Shown here piece by piece: positions 43,781 through 52,844 of a stretch of 64,000 nt of DNA. Source of the stretch: Polyangium fumosum (GTDB lineage Bacteria; Myxococcota_A; Polyangia; Polyangiales; Polyangiaceae); the NCBI RefSeq assembly GCF_005144585.1, contig NZ_SSMQ01000011.1, forward strand, positions 156,391 through 220,390, written 5' to 3'. Each line of letters opens with the position of its first letter. Position 1 is the first letter of the stretch. The translations under genes were made by a program, and so were the position numbers. The notes under the pieces were generated by a model. That model saw nothing but the letters and a program-made list of their open reading frames with translations. It ran no database searches and was not told the DNA's origin.

Positions 43781-44533
43781 TCAGGGCCTTTTCGCGACCA
43801 CGATGTACTGATCGGGCAAGGTCTCCTGGACGACCTCGCCCTTCAACCCCGCCGCTCCGAGCTCGGCGATCATCGCCTCCGGCGTGATGCGGTGCTCCTT
43901 CGGCGGGCCCTTCGGGGCCTCCATCGTGAAGTCGACGATGATGAGGAGTCCGCCGGGCTTGAGGCCGTCCTTGACCTTCGCGGCGTAGTCCTTGCGCCCA
44001 TCGATGTGGTGCCACGTGTCGACGATGAGCACGCGATCGACGGTGCCTTGTCCGAGCCCCGGATCCGCGAGCCCGACCTGACGCGCCTCGACGTTGTCGA
44101 GCTTCTCCTTCTGCGCGCGCTCGCGCAGGTAGCGCACCATGTCAGCCTCGACGTCGAGCGCGAGCACCTTGCCGCTCGGCCCGACGGCGCGCGCGAGGTG
44201 CGGCTCGAAGTACCCCGTGCCCGCGCCGATGTCGGCGACGATCATGCCTGGCGAGATACGCATCGCCGCGACGACCTCGGCCGGCTTCTGCCACGCGTCG
44301 CGCGCTGGATCGTCGAACTCCTTGGCCCAGTCCTCGGCCTTCTCGAAGCGATGCACGAGCGGACCGCCGTGCCCGTGATGGTCGCCGCCGTGCGCGTGAT
44401 GCTGTTTGGGGGTCATCTTCGCCACGAGCTCGTCATGCGGCATCGTCTCCGCCGTGCTGTAGACGGGCTTCGGGGGAGGTTCGCTTGCACAGGCGACAAC
44501 GGGGAGCAGGAGGAGACAAAGGGAGGGCCGCAT
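43781..44533 (-). CDS. Lipoprotein-type class I SAM-dependent methyltransferase
   Basis: 250 residues from ATG 44533. The N-terminus is a lipoprotein signal (LCLLLLPVVAC), followed by a His-rich loop (HHAHGGDHHGHGG, about 45-57) that could bind metal. Residues about 85-250 are a class I methyltransferase fold: motif I VADIGAGTGYF, the acidic strand VLALDVEADMV, and later VDRVLIVDTWHHI and LKPGGLLIIVDF. Relatives with the segment FDDPARDAWQKP are known among exported methyltransferase-like proteins. SAM is not expected outside the cytoplasm, so the location is puzzling. Alternatives are a cytoplasm-facing membrane protein or a fold used for another ligand. Confidence 0.8.
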   Translation of the reverse strand: MRPSLCLLLLPVVACASEPPPKPVYSTAETMPHDELVAKMTPKQHHAHGGDHHGHGGPLVHRFEKAEDWAKEFDDPARDAWQKPAEVVAAMRISPGMIVADIGAGTGYFEPHLARAVGPSGKVLALDVEADMVRYLRERAQKEKLDNVEARQVGLADPGLGQGTVDRVLIVDTWHHIDGRKDYAAKVKDGLKPGGLLIIVDFTMEAPKGPPKEHRITPEAMIAELGAAGLKGEVVQETLPDQYIVVAKRP

Positions 44534-44543
44534 CGGACGATCG

Positions 44544-45449
44544 TTAGCACCCTGGTGGTTCCCCGCCCGGAGGAAAGCGGGCGAGGAACGCGCGATGCAC
44601 GGCGACCGCCGGATCGTCAGAGAGCGCGAGATCCCGCTCGCGGTAGCCCGTCCCGATCGACAGGACCGTCACGTCGCGCCGCTCGACCCGGAAGCCGATG
44701 CGGAAGTCCTTGTGCGCGAGGCGCAAGGTCCCGTCGGGCAACGCGCGGATGCGGCGGTACGGGTGCGGCTGCGGGCCGAGGCGGAGCGTGCGCGTGACGG
44801 GCGTGACGAGGTCGATGCCGTGTTCGTCCTTCAGGTACGCAGCCTGCGCCGCGGCGTACGGGCTCCACGTGACGGAAAAACCCGGCTCGGGATCCGCCGG
44901 GACTTCGCCCGCGCCCTCGGCCTCCCCGGCGAGCGATTCGAGCCAGCCCGTGCGCGCGCCGGGGCGCGCCTCCGCGTAGGGGATGTAGGGCTTGATATCG
45001 AGCACGGGGCTCTCGTCGATCATGTCGACGTCGCGCACGTGGATCACGAGGCCCTCGACCGAGACGAGCCGCACGAGCGAGAGGCCAATGGGGTTCGGCC
45101 GGTGCGGCGAGCGCGTGGCGAGCACGCCGCGGCGCTTTCCCGCGCTGCGTGGAGGCAGCACCTTGGGCCTCCAGTGGTACATGCCGGGGGCTCCGCTCGT
45201 CGGAGCCGAGCTCTGCCCCCGGACCCCCGCGTTCAAGTGGAAGCAGAAGATGACCCAGAGGTACTCCCAGCCTTCGAGATCACTCACCGCGTGTTCGAGC
45301 CCGAGCCCGGCGGCGAGCTCGATGCGGCCCTCCGCGCCCTCCGAGGCGTGCGGCTGCCGGGGCGTGCTCACGCGATCGGGGAAGGGCGTGCGCAGGATCC
45401 CGATCGGCGTGAGCGAAAACGGCTGGAGACGGGGATCGTCGGGGGACAA
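44544..45449 (-). CDS. trmO: tRNA (t6A37) N6-methyltransferase TrmO/TsaA-like protein with an in-frame insertion
   Basis: 301 residues from TTG 45449 (the family domain begins within 15 residues, so no later start fits). TrmO methylates threonylcarbamoyl-A37 in tRNA-Thr using SAM and has a small beta-barrel fold (UPF0066). Typical blocks are SLTPIGILRTPF, LEGWEYLWVIFCFHLN, PKVLPPRSAGKRRGVLATRSPHRPNPIGLSLV and LDIKPYIPYAEA; the C-terminal domain (YLKDEHGIDL...PDGTLRLAHKDFRIGFRV) is also present. Between FCFHLN and the family W-x-x-KV there are about 15 extra residues (AGVRGQSSAPTSGAPGMY), encoded by a hairpin-forming DNA segment (about 45189-45236). Confidence 0.85.
   Translation of the reverse strand: MSPDDPRLQPFSLTPIGILRTPFPDRVSTPRQPHASEGAEGRIELAAGLGLEHAVSDLEGWEYLWVIFCFHLNAGVRGQSSAPTSGAPGMYHWRPKVLPPRSAGKRRGVLATRSPHRPNPIGLSLVRLVSVEGLVIHVRDVDMIDESPVLDIKPYIPYAEARPGARTGWLESLAGEAEGAGEVPADPEPGFSVTWSPYAAAQAAYLKDEHGIDLVTPVTRTLRLGPQPHPYRRIRALPDGTLRLAHKDFRIGFRVERRDVTVLSIGTGYRERDLALSDDPAVAVHRAFLARFPPGGEPPGC
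45189..45236 (-). repeat. Hairpin-forming segment in frame inside trmO, related to the dispersed repeat
   Basis: On the plus strand a GGGGGC...GCCCCC outer stem encloses an inner GGCTCCG/CGGAGCC-type dyad, followed by GGACCCCCGCG. The sequence GCCCCCGGACCCCCGCG closely matches the end of the first hairpin of the dispersed repeat (GCCCCGGACCCCGCG at about 55150-55164). It encodes the extra residues of TrmO. Confidence 0.5.
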
Positions 45450-45487
45450 GCGCTCCGCATTTGGGATGCGGAGCGCCGGATGTCAAT

Positions 45488-48400
45488 TCACTCGGTCCAC
45501 GTCGACTCGGACTCGCCCATCGTGCGGTAGTTCGCGTCGATGTGGTTCATGAGCTCGAGCCACCACGACTCGAGCTTGGCGCCGCTCTGGAGCGGGCTCT
45601 CGCCGAAGAACGTGCCGCGGATGCACTCGGCCTTGCCGTCCGGTCCGACGCGGCAGCGGCCGTCGACGAACACGAGGATCATCTTGGGCAAGCGGCTCTC
45701 GACGCTGTCCGTCGGCGCGTTCATGAACGTCTTGATCAAGGTCGCCGCCGCGACGAGATCCTTCGGCTCCTGGCCGTAGCCGTGCAGCGCGTAGACGACC
45801 GGGTACCGCCGCTCCTTCTGGTCCTTGTGCGCATACCCGGGCGGCAAGGCCACGCTGACCGGGCCGACGCGGCCGAGCGTGGATTTGAAGTCGAACGAGC
45901 AAGCGCCCTGGACCTCGCACGGCTCGGCCTCCGGATCCGCGTCGTCGTTGCTCTCCAGCACGAGCGTGCGCAGCTCCGGATCGGTCCAGCGCGAGCTGAT
46001 GAAGTAGAGCGCGCCCTGCAAGCGGGCGACGAGCTCGTTCGCCGTGCCCACGTGCTGGCCGCTGCCGCTCTCGATGTCGTCGGCCGTCGGATCGAGCTTG
46101 CCGTACCGCTGGAGCACGATGCCGGGCAGATCCTCGTAGGGCACGCGCGAGGGCGCGTAGCCGTTCAAGTTGCCCGGCACGAGCTCGGGCTGCTGCGTGA
46201 AGTCCGAGAAGTACGTGACGTTCCGCTTGCGCGCGCCGAACGCGCCCGTGAGGTGCTGCGCGCTCACCGCGAAGTTGAAGAGGTCGCGCGTGCCGCCGTC
46301 GGTCCACACGTCGATGCGACGCAGCGCCGCGTCGTCGAGCTCGCCGCCGGGCGGCGCCTCGCGCGTGATGCGATGCACGATCGAGTGCGCGTCGCGCTCC
46401 CAGAACCGGTCGAGCCCGCTCGCGACCGTGAACTTCCCGTCGCCCTCGCCCACGTCGTAGCCGTCGCCCGCCTGTTGCCATCCGCCGGGCGGCTGTTGCT
46501 TCGTGCCGGCCACGCCGTCGAGGCCCACGTCCTTGAACGGCTCGCCGTCGTCGAAGCGCATGTTGCGCTCGGTGCCGCCGGGGTTGTACTGCGCGTCGTA
46601 GTCGTCGCCGGCCGGATCCTCGTTCACGCCGAGCATGTAGCCGGGCTCCATCGTGCTCGGGATCCCGTCCTTGCCGACGTCGTCCCAGGGCTCGTGGCCG
46701 GCGCGGATGATCGGCTCGAGCTCGTCGCGCGTGCCGTTGCCGTTGTAGTCGACCGCGAGCGCGAGCTCGAGCGGGTAGGTGTTGCCGTCGGGGGTCCACC
46801 AGTTCGCGTAAGGGCTGCGCTCCTGCTTTTGCGGCGAGCCGTCGCAGACCGTGATCACCGGGAAGGTGCCGTCGGGGTTGAACTCGTCGTCGAAGTAGTT
46901 CGTGAGCGTGAGCGTGTTCGCGCAGCGCTCCTTAGGGCAGTTCTGCGCGAGCTCTTCCTGCTTGTCCTTGTCCGGCCCGTCGAGCGGATCGACCCACATC
47001 GCACACTCGTCCGTCGGCCGACCACCGGTCTGGCTCGCGTCGTCCGGACGAACACCCGCGGGCAGGTTCTCCGCGCCGGGCGTGAGGTTCTCGCCGTTCG
47101 GGTTGCCGAACATCGCGGCGAGGTCGCGGAAGATCTGCACGTAGGACTCGCGGCTGAAGCTGCCGCCCGTGCCGTTCCGCGGGTACTCGAACCACCACTG
47201 GTTGAAGACCTGCGTGTGCTCGTACGGGTCGCGCGGCGGCAGCATCCACGCGCACTTGCCGGGGGATCCGTCGATCACGCCGATGCACGTCTCGTCCGCT
47301 GCGCACTCGGCGTTCGTCTGGCAGAGCGTGGGATCGAGGTTGATGTCGGCGAGGACCGTGCCCTTCTGGATCGGCCGGAATCCGCCGACGTAGTGGCGCT
47401 TGACCGCGTCGAGCATCCACGTCCAGTCGACCGGCCCGCCGAGCGGCGCCAGGGCGTCGAAGAGGTGGTGGTGGCGCATGCCGAACATGGCCGTGCCGCC
47501 GCCGCCCATGGAGACGCCGAGGATCGCGCGGTGCGTGAGCCTGCGCGGGAAGGCGCTCGTGCCCGCGTCTTTCTCCACGACGGCCTGGTAGGTGCCGAGC
47601 CGCGGCGCCTTGAACGAGAGCGCCCAGCCGTCGCCCATCTTCACGATGCGAGCATCCGCGACCGGGACGACGCGCGGCTCCTTGAACGCCGGACCCGAAT
47701 ACGAGACCGCGAGGTGCCGCAGGCGCGCCTTGTCGGGCAAACGCGCAGGGTTGATGGGGATCGTCATCGGCACGTCGCGCTGGAACTTCGAGGCGGCGGG
47801 GCCGAACGTGACCGCGGGGCCGAGCGGGTCGTAGCCCGACGGGGGCTTCGCGTCGCCGCAGCCGATCGTCGCGTCGAATTTGGGGACGCTCCAGAGGAAG
47901 CTGCCCTCGTTCGGCTCACTCGCGCGCTCGGGCAGGCCGAGGCTCGCCGCGGCGAGGCTGCCCTTCGCGGTGATCGTCTTGCCGCCCTCGACGGAGCCGG
48001 TCGCGCCGTCGCCCGCGGCGCACGTGAGATCCGCGGTGCCAGCCGTGTCGAGCACCTCGACTTCGAGCGTGGCCTCCGCGTCGGTGCCGTCGCCGCGGGG
48101 CAGGAAGGCCTTTACCGAGGCGCTTCCAGAGGTCTTGCCCGCGACGACCGCGACGTCGAAGCCGGCCTTGTACAGGTCGAGCGTGTCGGCCTTCGGCGTA
48201 GGCGTGATGTCCGCGCTCGACGTCTCGAAGCGGATGGGGGTCTTCGTGCAGAAGTCGGGCTCGGCGACGAGGCGGACCGATCGCGTCGCGCACGTGGCGC
48301 TCCCATCCGCGCATTTCGCGAGGAACACCCGGCTCGGTTCGAAGCGCAGCTTGACGACGTCGGGCGACGGCGCCGAGCAGTAATCACCCGGCCGGAGCGT

Positions 48401-48547
48401 CGGCTCCGTGCCGCCGGAGCCGGTCCCCGGCGTGGTTTCGGTGGTGCAGCTCGGCGCGGCGACGGCGCCGATCGCGCCGAGCAGCGCGAGGACAAAAGCC
48501 GCGCGTGTGCGTGTGGAAGAAAAGCCCCGTTGGCGAGCGGATATCAT
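45488..48547 (-). CDS. Lipoprotein esterase with apparently circularly permuted alpha/beta-hydrolase fold
   Basis: 1019 residues from ATG 48547 (start at 48595 also open); the lipobox is APSC. Residues about 35-330 are beta-rich Ig-like regions. At about 338-380 lies RAILGVSMGGGGTAM with the nucleophile Ser346 in GVSMGG, then HLFDALAPLGGPVDW, as in the second half of esterase D/PF00756 folds. The middle contains Asp/Asn-rich loops like EF-hands (DYNGNGTRDELEP; VGKDGIPSTMEPGY; VGLDGVAG). The first half of the same fold comes last: PPGY, YPVVYALHGYGQ (about 915-926), KMILVFVDGR, LMNHIDANYRT just before the stop. In ordinary esterases HIDANYRT directly precedes RAILGxSMGG. The two halves are therefore in reversed order. 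Confidence 0.7.
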   Translation of the reverse strand: MISARQRGFSSTRTRAAFVLALLGAIGAVAAPSCTTETTPGTGSGGTEPTLRPGDYCSAPSPDVVKLRFEPSRVFLAKCADGSATCATRSVRLVAEPDFCTKTPIRFETSSADITPTPKADTLDLYKAGFDVAVVAGKTSGSASVKAFLPRGDGTDAEATLEVEVLDTAGTADLTCAAGDGATGSVEGGKTITAKGSLAAASLGLPERASEPNEGSFLWSVPKFDATIGCGDAKPPSGYDPLGPAVTFGPAASKFQRDVPMTIPINPARLPDKARLRHLAVSYSGPAFKEPRVVPVADARIVKMGDGWALSFKAPRLGTYQAVVEKDAGTSAFPRRLTHRAILGVSMGGGGTAMFGMRHHHLFDALAPLGGPVDWTWMLDAVKRHYVGGFRPIQKGTVLADINLDPTLCQTNAECAADETCIGVIDGSPGKCAWMLPPRDPYEHTQVFNQWWFEYPRNGTGGSFSRESYVQIFRDLAAMFGNPNGENLTPGAENLPAGVRPDDASQTGGRPTDECAMWVDPLDGPDKDKQEELAQNCPKERCANTLTLTNYFDDEFNPDGTFPVITVCDGSPQKQERSPYANWWTPDGNTYPLELALAVDYNGNGTRDELEPIIRAGHEPWDDVGKDGIPSTMEPGYMLGVNEDPAGDDYDAQYNPGGTERNMRFDDGEPFKDVGLDGVAGTKQQPPGGWQQAGDGYDVGEGDGKFTVASGLDRFWERDAHSIVHRITREAPPGGELDDAALRRIDVWTDGGTRDLFNFAVSAQHLTGAFGARKRNVTYFSDFTQQPELVPGNLNGYAPSRVPYEDLPGIVLQRYGKLDPTADDIESGSGQHVGTANELVARLQGALYFISSRWTDPELRTLVLESNDDADPEAEPCEVQGACSFDFKSTLGRVGPVSVALPPGYAHKDQKERRYPVVYALHGYGQEPKDLVAAATLIKTFMNAPTDSVESRLPKMILVFVDGRCRVGPDGKAECIRGTFFGESPLQSGAKLESWWLELMNHIDANYRTMGESESTWTE

Positions 48548-48603
48548 GGGGTCGGGAGGATACCGAAGCCGCGCGCCGCTCGCGACGCCCGTCATTCACC
48601 CGT

Positions 48604-50238
48604 TCAGGGCGAGGGCGGCTCGGGCTCGGGCGGCGGGTCCGCGGGCACCGTCTCGCCGAGCCCAGGGAGCACGCCCGTGATCGGCGCTTTTTCGACCGGC
48701 GCGACGATCACGCCGTCGGTCACGCTGCCGAGCCACGAGCCCTGGAGCGAGACGGGCACCGCGACGTCGTCCACCGTCGCGCCGGCCGCCGCGAAGATCT
48801 GGATCAGGCCGATTTTTCCCTCGATGGCAGAACCATCCTGGGCAGCGTCCCAGCGCGTGGCGAGCGCCTCCTGGCAGAGACCGGCGAGGCACGTGGCGTC
48901 GCAGGTGCCGAAGCCGACGAGGGCCTCGCCGAGCGCCTTGCAGCCCGCGATCGTCGCGAGCGCATCATCCATCGTCGTGCCTTCGGGCGCGCCTTCGAGC
49001 GCGACGCTCTTGCACGCGCCGCCCGCGTAACGCGAGGGCAGCCAGAAGATCTCGCCGCTCGTGGAGACGTTGTCCCCCGGTTCGGACGCGATCTTCACGA
49101 GGTGCGTGCCCGGCATGCCGGCCTCGTCGGCCGGGACGACGCCAAAGCGGCTCGGCGAGAACATGCCGAACCCAGGGACGGCCGTGAGCGCGGTCAAACG
49201 CCCGGCGAGCTGGGCCGGCGGAGCGGCCGTGCCCTTCTGCAGGAAGCCCTCGATCGCGCTCCGCAGCGAGATCGGCTGCGCGGCGAGGTGATCCTTCGTG
49301 ATCGTGTCCCAGCCGCTCGCCACGCGGGCGTCCGCGAAGAGCGCTGCATCGGGCGCGGGCACGCGCGCGGCCATCTCGTCGAGCAGCGCCGTGGCCATCT
49401 CGACGTTCGCCGGCGCGAACCTTTCGAGCAAGCTCTTGCCCGCGGCGTTCATCATCGAGAGGAACGGCGTCTGCGCGGGCACGAAGTCGAGCGTGACGTC
49501 GAGGTCGGTCTTGCCGACGACGACGGGTTTGTCGATGATGTTGACCTTGATCGTCTGCGTCGTCCCGGCGATGAGCCCACTCGCCGTCGCGCAGCCCCAG
49601 GCGTAATGGCCGGCGCGCACCGAGACGGCGAGCGTCGGGCCGACGGGCGCCTTCTCCACGAGCAGCGGCGCGTCGACCGGCTCGCTCTTGACGATGTCGG
49701 CCGGGGCGTCCTCCGGCAGGAGCGGCGCGACCGCCTCACACGTCGAGCGCGGCAGGACGCTGACCGTCCACGTCGTGACCGCGCGTTTGCCCTTGTACTG
49801 GGGCAAAACGTGGAGCGTCGCGAAGCCGTCGCCGCTCACCGTCACCGGCAGCTCGGCCGCGGGGCCGTCCTTGATCCACGCGCGGAGGCGGTACGCCGTC
49901 GCCTTGTTCGGCGCGCGCATCGTCACGGTCGCCGCGCCCTCGGCGTCCATCGGCGCGGCCACGCGATCGAGCGTCGCGTCGAGCGAATCGCCGAGCAGGA
50001 CGAACCTGACCTCGTCCGACGAGGGCGGGTCCGTGCGCACCGTGATCGTGGCCTGCTCCCGCATGCCGAGCGAGAGCGGCCCCTCGTTCGTGAAGATGAG
50101 CTGCGTCTTCGGGGCCGTCTCCACGGGCGGCGACCAGGGCGTCTGCTCGCTCAGCTCGTCATGCGAGGCGCAGCCGAGGAGCGGCGGCCCCGCCGTGGCG
50201 AGGAGGACAAACCAAGCACGTCGATAAGAAAAGCGCAT
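48604..50238 (-). CDS. Uncharacterised lipoprotein with Ig-like N-terminal region
   Basis: 544 residues from ATG 50238; signal peptide RAWFVLLATAGPPLLGC ends in a lipobox. Residues about 40-270 are beta-rich with two or three Ig-like domains (ATITVRTDPPSSDEVRFVLLG; ATVTMRAPNKATAYRLRAWIK; DLDVTLDFVPAQ). Residues about 280-500 are helical with six cysteines (CKALGEALVGFGTCDATCLAGLC). The C-terminus is Pro-rich. The stop lies nine bases before the longest possible start of the esterase lipoprotein, so the two are probably co-expressed and may form one surface complex. No family recognised. Confidence 0.7.
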   Translation of the reverse strand: MRFSYRRAWFVLLATAGPPLLGCASHDELSEQTPWSPPVETAPKTQLIFTNEGPLSLGMREQATITVRTDPPSSDEVRFVLLGDSLDATLDRVAAPMDAEGAATVTMRAPNKATAYRLRAWIKDGPAAELPVTVSGDGFATLHVLPQYKGKRAVTTWTVSVLPRSTCEAVAPLLPEDAPADIVKSEPVDAPLLVEKAPVGPTLAVSVRAGHYAWGCATASGLIAGTTQTIKVNIIDKPVVVGKTDLDVTLDFVPAQTPFLSMMNAAGKSLLERFAPANVEMATALLDEMAARVPAPDAALFADARVASGWDTITKDHLAAQPISLRSAIEGFLQKGTAAPPAQLAGRLTALTAVPGFGMFSPSRFGVVPADEAGMPGTHLVKIASEPGDNVSTSGEIFWLPSRYAGGACKSVALEGAPEGTTMDDALATIAGCKALGEALVGFGTCDATCLAGLCQEALATRWDAAQDGSAIEGKIGLIQIFAAAGATVDDVAVPVSLQGSWLGSVTDGVIVAPVEKAPITGVLPGLGETVPADPPPEPEPPSP

Positions 50239-50304
50239 CGAGGGCGAGTTTACCCTGGAACCAGGCCGGCGGCGACCTCTCTCTCGCACGCGGCGGGAGG
50301 TTTT

Positions 50305-52647
50305 TCAGGGGGGAAGGGGCACCCGGTCTGTCCGGACGTGCGCAAGAGCGCCCGCAGCGGGCAAACCCGGAGGCGCGGCGGCCTTGCCAGGGAGCCCGGG
50401 CGAAACCAGGAGGCGCGCCGCGTTCCCGCAGAGGATCAGCGCCTCGCCGAGGGCGAGCCCCGCCGCGCAGAGCGGGCTCAAAAAGCCCGCCGCGCAGAGC
50501 GGAATGACGGCCGCATTGTAGGCGACGGAGACGAGGAGGCTTTGCCGGACCGTGGCCCGCAAGGCGCGGGCGAGGTCGACGAGCCAAGCGATGGTCTCCA
50601 GGCGGTCGTCGCAGAGCACGAGGGGCGCCGGCACGGCCACGGGCAAGGCGCCGGGCGCGATGGCGAGCGAGACGTCCGCCGGGCACGGGTTCGCGCGGTC
50701 CTCCTGGCCGTCGCTGATGTGGAGGACACGCGCGCCGGCTTGCTGGAGATCACGGACGTGCAGGGCCTTCTCCGCCGGGCCGAGGCCGCCGCGCGCGGGC
50801 ACGCCGAGCCGATGCGCGAGCGCGAGCGTCGCGTCCGGGCCGTCGCCGCTCACGAGCCGGCAGCCGAGCCCCCGCTGGAAGAGCGCGCGGAAGGCCTTCT
50901 CCGACCCCAGCCGCGGCGGATCCCAGAGCTCGAACCAGGCCTCGACGATGCCGTTGCGACGGACGCACACGAGGCTCGCGCCCTCGCGCGCGTCCGGAGG
51001 CAGAGGATCCCCCGGGCGCGCGGCCGAGACCTCCACGAGCGCGTCGCGCGCCCGGCCCACCACGCCGTCGGGGCGCACGTCGGCCGCCTCGTCGAGCGCG
51101 CCCGGACGCACGCCGGCCACGGCGAGGTGATGCGCGATGGCGCGGCCCGCGCGGTGGATCGCGCCCGCCTCGAGCGCGGCCACGTCCTCGAGGATCGAGA
51201 TGTCCGGGAACTCGCGCCACGAGAGGCGCGTGACCCGCGGCGCGCCGAGGGTCACGGTGCCCGTCTTGTCGAAGCAGGCGACAGAGGTCGTGGCGAGCGC
51301 TTCGAGGGCCGCCGGATCCTTGACGACCACGCCGGCCGCGCGCGCCCGCACGACGGCGATGGTCCGCGCGGCCGGGAGCGCGAGCACGAAGGCCGCGGGC
51401 GAGGCGCCGATGAGCACGGCGATCGCGGTGAGATACCCGTCCGGATGGAACGGGCCACGGCCGAGCAGCGCGTGCACGACGAACGCGAAGCCGGCGAACG
51501 AGACGGACGCGACCGAGAGCGCGAGCGACGCGACGTGCGCGAACGATTTTCCCGTGCGCTGCCGCGCGTCTCGCTCGATCCGCAGGGCGGCGCGATGCAC
51601 CTCGGCGTCGGCCGCGGCGGCGAGCTCGGAGCAGGGTGCCCGCGCCACGCGCCCCGTGACCTCGCCGGAGAGCAGCCGCGCGCCGGTCTCGACGATCTGC
51701 CCGCCGGCCCGATCCACGGCGCGGCCGTCCGGCAGGGCCACACGCGCGGCGCTCTCGAGGACGATGTCCACGGGCGTGATGTCGCCTTCGCCGAGGCGCA
51801 CGCGGTCGCCGGGCGCGAGCGAGGCGCAGGCGACGCGCTCGTCCACGCCGCTGCCGCCCACGCGGCGCACGCGGGCCTCGCGGGCCAGCGCGGCGCGCGT
51901 GAGGCCTCGGAAGGCGCGCGTGAGCAAGGCCGTGTGCGCGTAGAGCGCGAGGATCGAGAAGCCAAGGATCGCGCCGGACGCCTCAAACGCCGCGAGCGAG
52001 AGGCCGTCGAGCTGCAGCCCGAAGCGCGCGAGCTTCTCCAGGATGGATGCGGGGCGGCTCGGATCGAAGAGCATCGCGACGACGCCCAGGGCGAGCGCGA
52101 GCGTGGCGCAGGCGAGCGTCACGACCTCGGTGCCGAGGACGCCGCGGCGCGCGAGGGCGCGGGCGCGGTGGAGGAGGGGCGGGCCGGCCACGGCGAAGAG
52201 CAGCAGCGTGAAGCCGAGCTCGACCCAGGCGATTTCCCGCTCGGGGGCGCGCGCGGGCCGCCACGAGGCGAGGGCGACGAGGTTGCCGAGCAGCGCGACG
52301 ACGAGGCCGAACCGCCCCGCGTCGAGCCGCGCTCGTTCGCTCGGCGGTGCGCCCACGGCGGTCGTGAACGTGAAGCCGCGCTGGGCCATGGCGGCGGTGA
52401 TCTCGCGCTCGCTCGTGACCCGCACGTCGTAGATGGCCTGGGCGATCTCGCCGAAGAACCCGACGGACCCCGCGCGGACGCCGGGCAGCGCGCGCAAGGC
52501 TTGCTCCGCGCGGCGAGCGCAGCTCCGGCACGAGAGGCCTTCGACATGAAAGGTCGCCTCGTGCTCGAACGCGGGTCGCCCGCGCCCGCCCTCGCGCCCG
52601 GGGCGGGTGTCGCCATCGACCAGCACAGTGGGGAAAGAGGGATGCAT
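50305..52647 (-). CDS. P1B-type (heavy-metal) ATPase, divergent metal site
   Basis: 780 residues. An N-terminal HMA domain carries C40-x2-C43 (GLSCRSCA). About eight membrane segments follow. The phosphorylation motif is DKTGT at D460 and the nucleotide domain follows in order. Several signatures of copper/zinc pumps are altered. The membrane CPC motif is S-P-A (GASPAAF, 416-418), the TGES loop is LSGEVTG, the HP motif of the N-domain reads IHRAGRAI, and the hinge GDGxND reads SDGQED. The active-site Asp is intact, so ATP turnover may remain, but metal selectivity or even transport is doubtful. A 7-bp dyad (52735-52754) lies upstream. Confidence 0.8.
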   Translation of the reverse strand: MHPSFPTVLVDGDTRPGREGGRGRPAFEHEATFHVEGLSCRSCARRAEQALRALPGVRAGSVGFFGEIAQAIYDVRVTSEREITAAMAQRGFTFTTAVGAPPSERARLDAGRFGLVVALLGNLVALASWRPARAPEREIAWVELGFTLLLFAVAGPPLLHRARALARRGVLGTEVVTLACATLALALGVVAMLFDPSRPASILEKLARFGLQLDGLSLAAFEASGAILGFSILALYAHTALLTRAFRGLTRAALAREARVRRVGGSGVDERVACASLAPGDRVRLGEGDITPVDIVLESAARVALPDGRAVDRAGGQIVETGARLLSGEVTGRVARAPCSELAAAADAEVHRAALRIERDARQRTGKSFAHVASLALSVASVSFAGFAFVVHALLGRGPFHPDGYLTAIAVLIGASPAAFVLALPAARTIAVVRARAAGVVVKDPAALEALATTSVACFDKTGTVTLGAPRVTRLSWREFPDISILEDVAALEAGAIHRAGRAIAHHLAVAGVRPGALDEAADVRPDGVVGRARDALVEVSAARPGDPLPPDAREGASLVCVRRNGIVEAWFELWDPPRLGSEKAFRALFQRGLGCRLVSGDGPDATLALAHRLGVPARGGLGPAEKALHVRDLQQAGARVLHISDGQEDRANPCPADVSLAIAPGALPVAVPAPLVLCDDRLETIAWLVDLARALRATVRQSLLVSVAYNAAVIPLCAAGFLSPLCAAGLALGEALILCGNAARLLVSPGLPGKAAAPPGLPAAGALAHVRTDRVPLPP

Positions 52648-52734
52648 CGTCGCCGCGGACCGAAGTCGCCAGGTGCGCTAGCGAACTTCGGGCCGCGGGC
52701 GATCACGACCGGCTCGGGCAAGTCGTGCACGCGG

Positions 52735-52754
52735 ACGAGGGGAACCTCCCTCGT
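52735..52754. promoter_or_regulatory. Inverted repeat upstream of the P-type ATPase gene
   Basis: ACGAGGG, six bases GAACCT, then CCCTCGT, 88 bp upstream of the ATPase start. The size suits a dimeric metalloregulator operator, but no regulator gene is next to it. The rest of 52648-52844 shows nothing else I can support. Confidence 0.3.
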
Positions 52755-52844
52755 ATTTGCGGAAAGTGCGGGGGAAAGGGAGAACGTGGAGGGCCGCCGG
52801 GACGGTCGCCGGCGGGGGTGGGGGGATCCGAGCTTGGCGGATCG

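Noticed and set aside
40234..43887. Very long open frame (over 1200 codons) overlapping the large lipoprotein gene in another frame
   Set aside because: Arg/Ala/Gly-only composition typical of a GC-rich shadow frame, no ribosome binding site or domain; the lipoprotein frame has a signal peptide and regular beta repeats.
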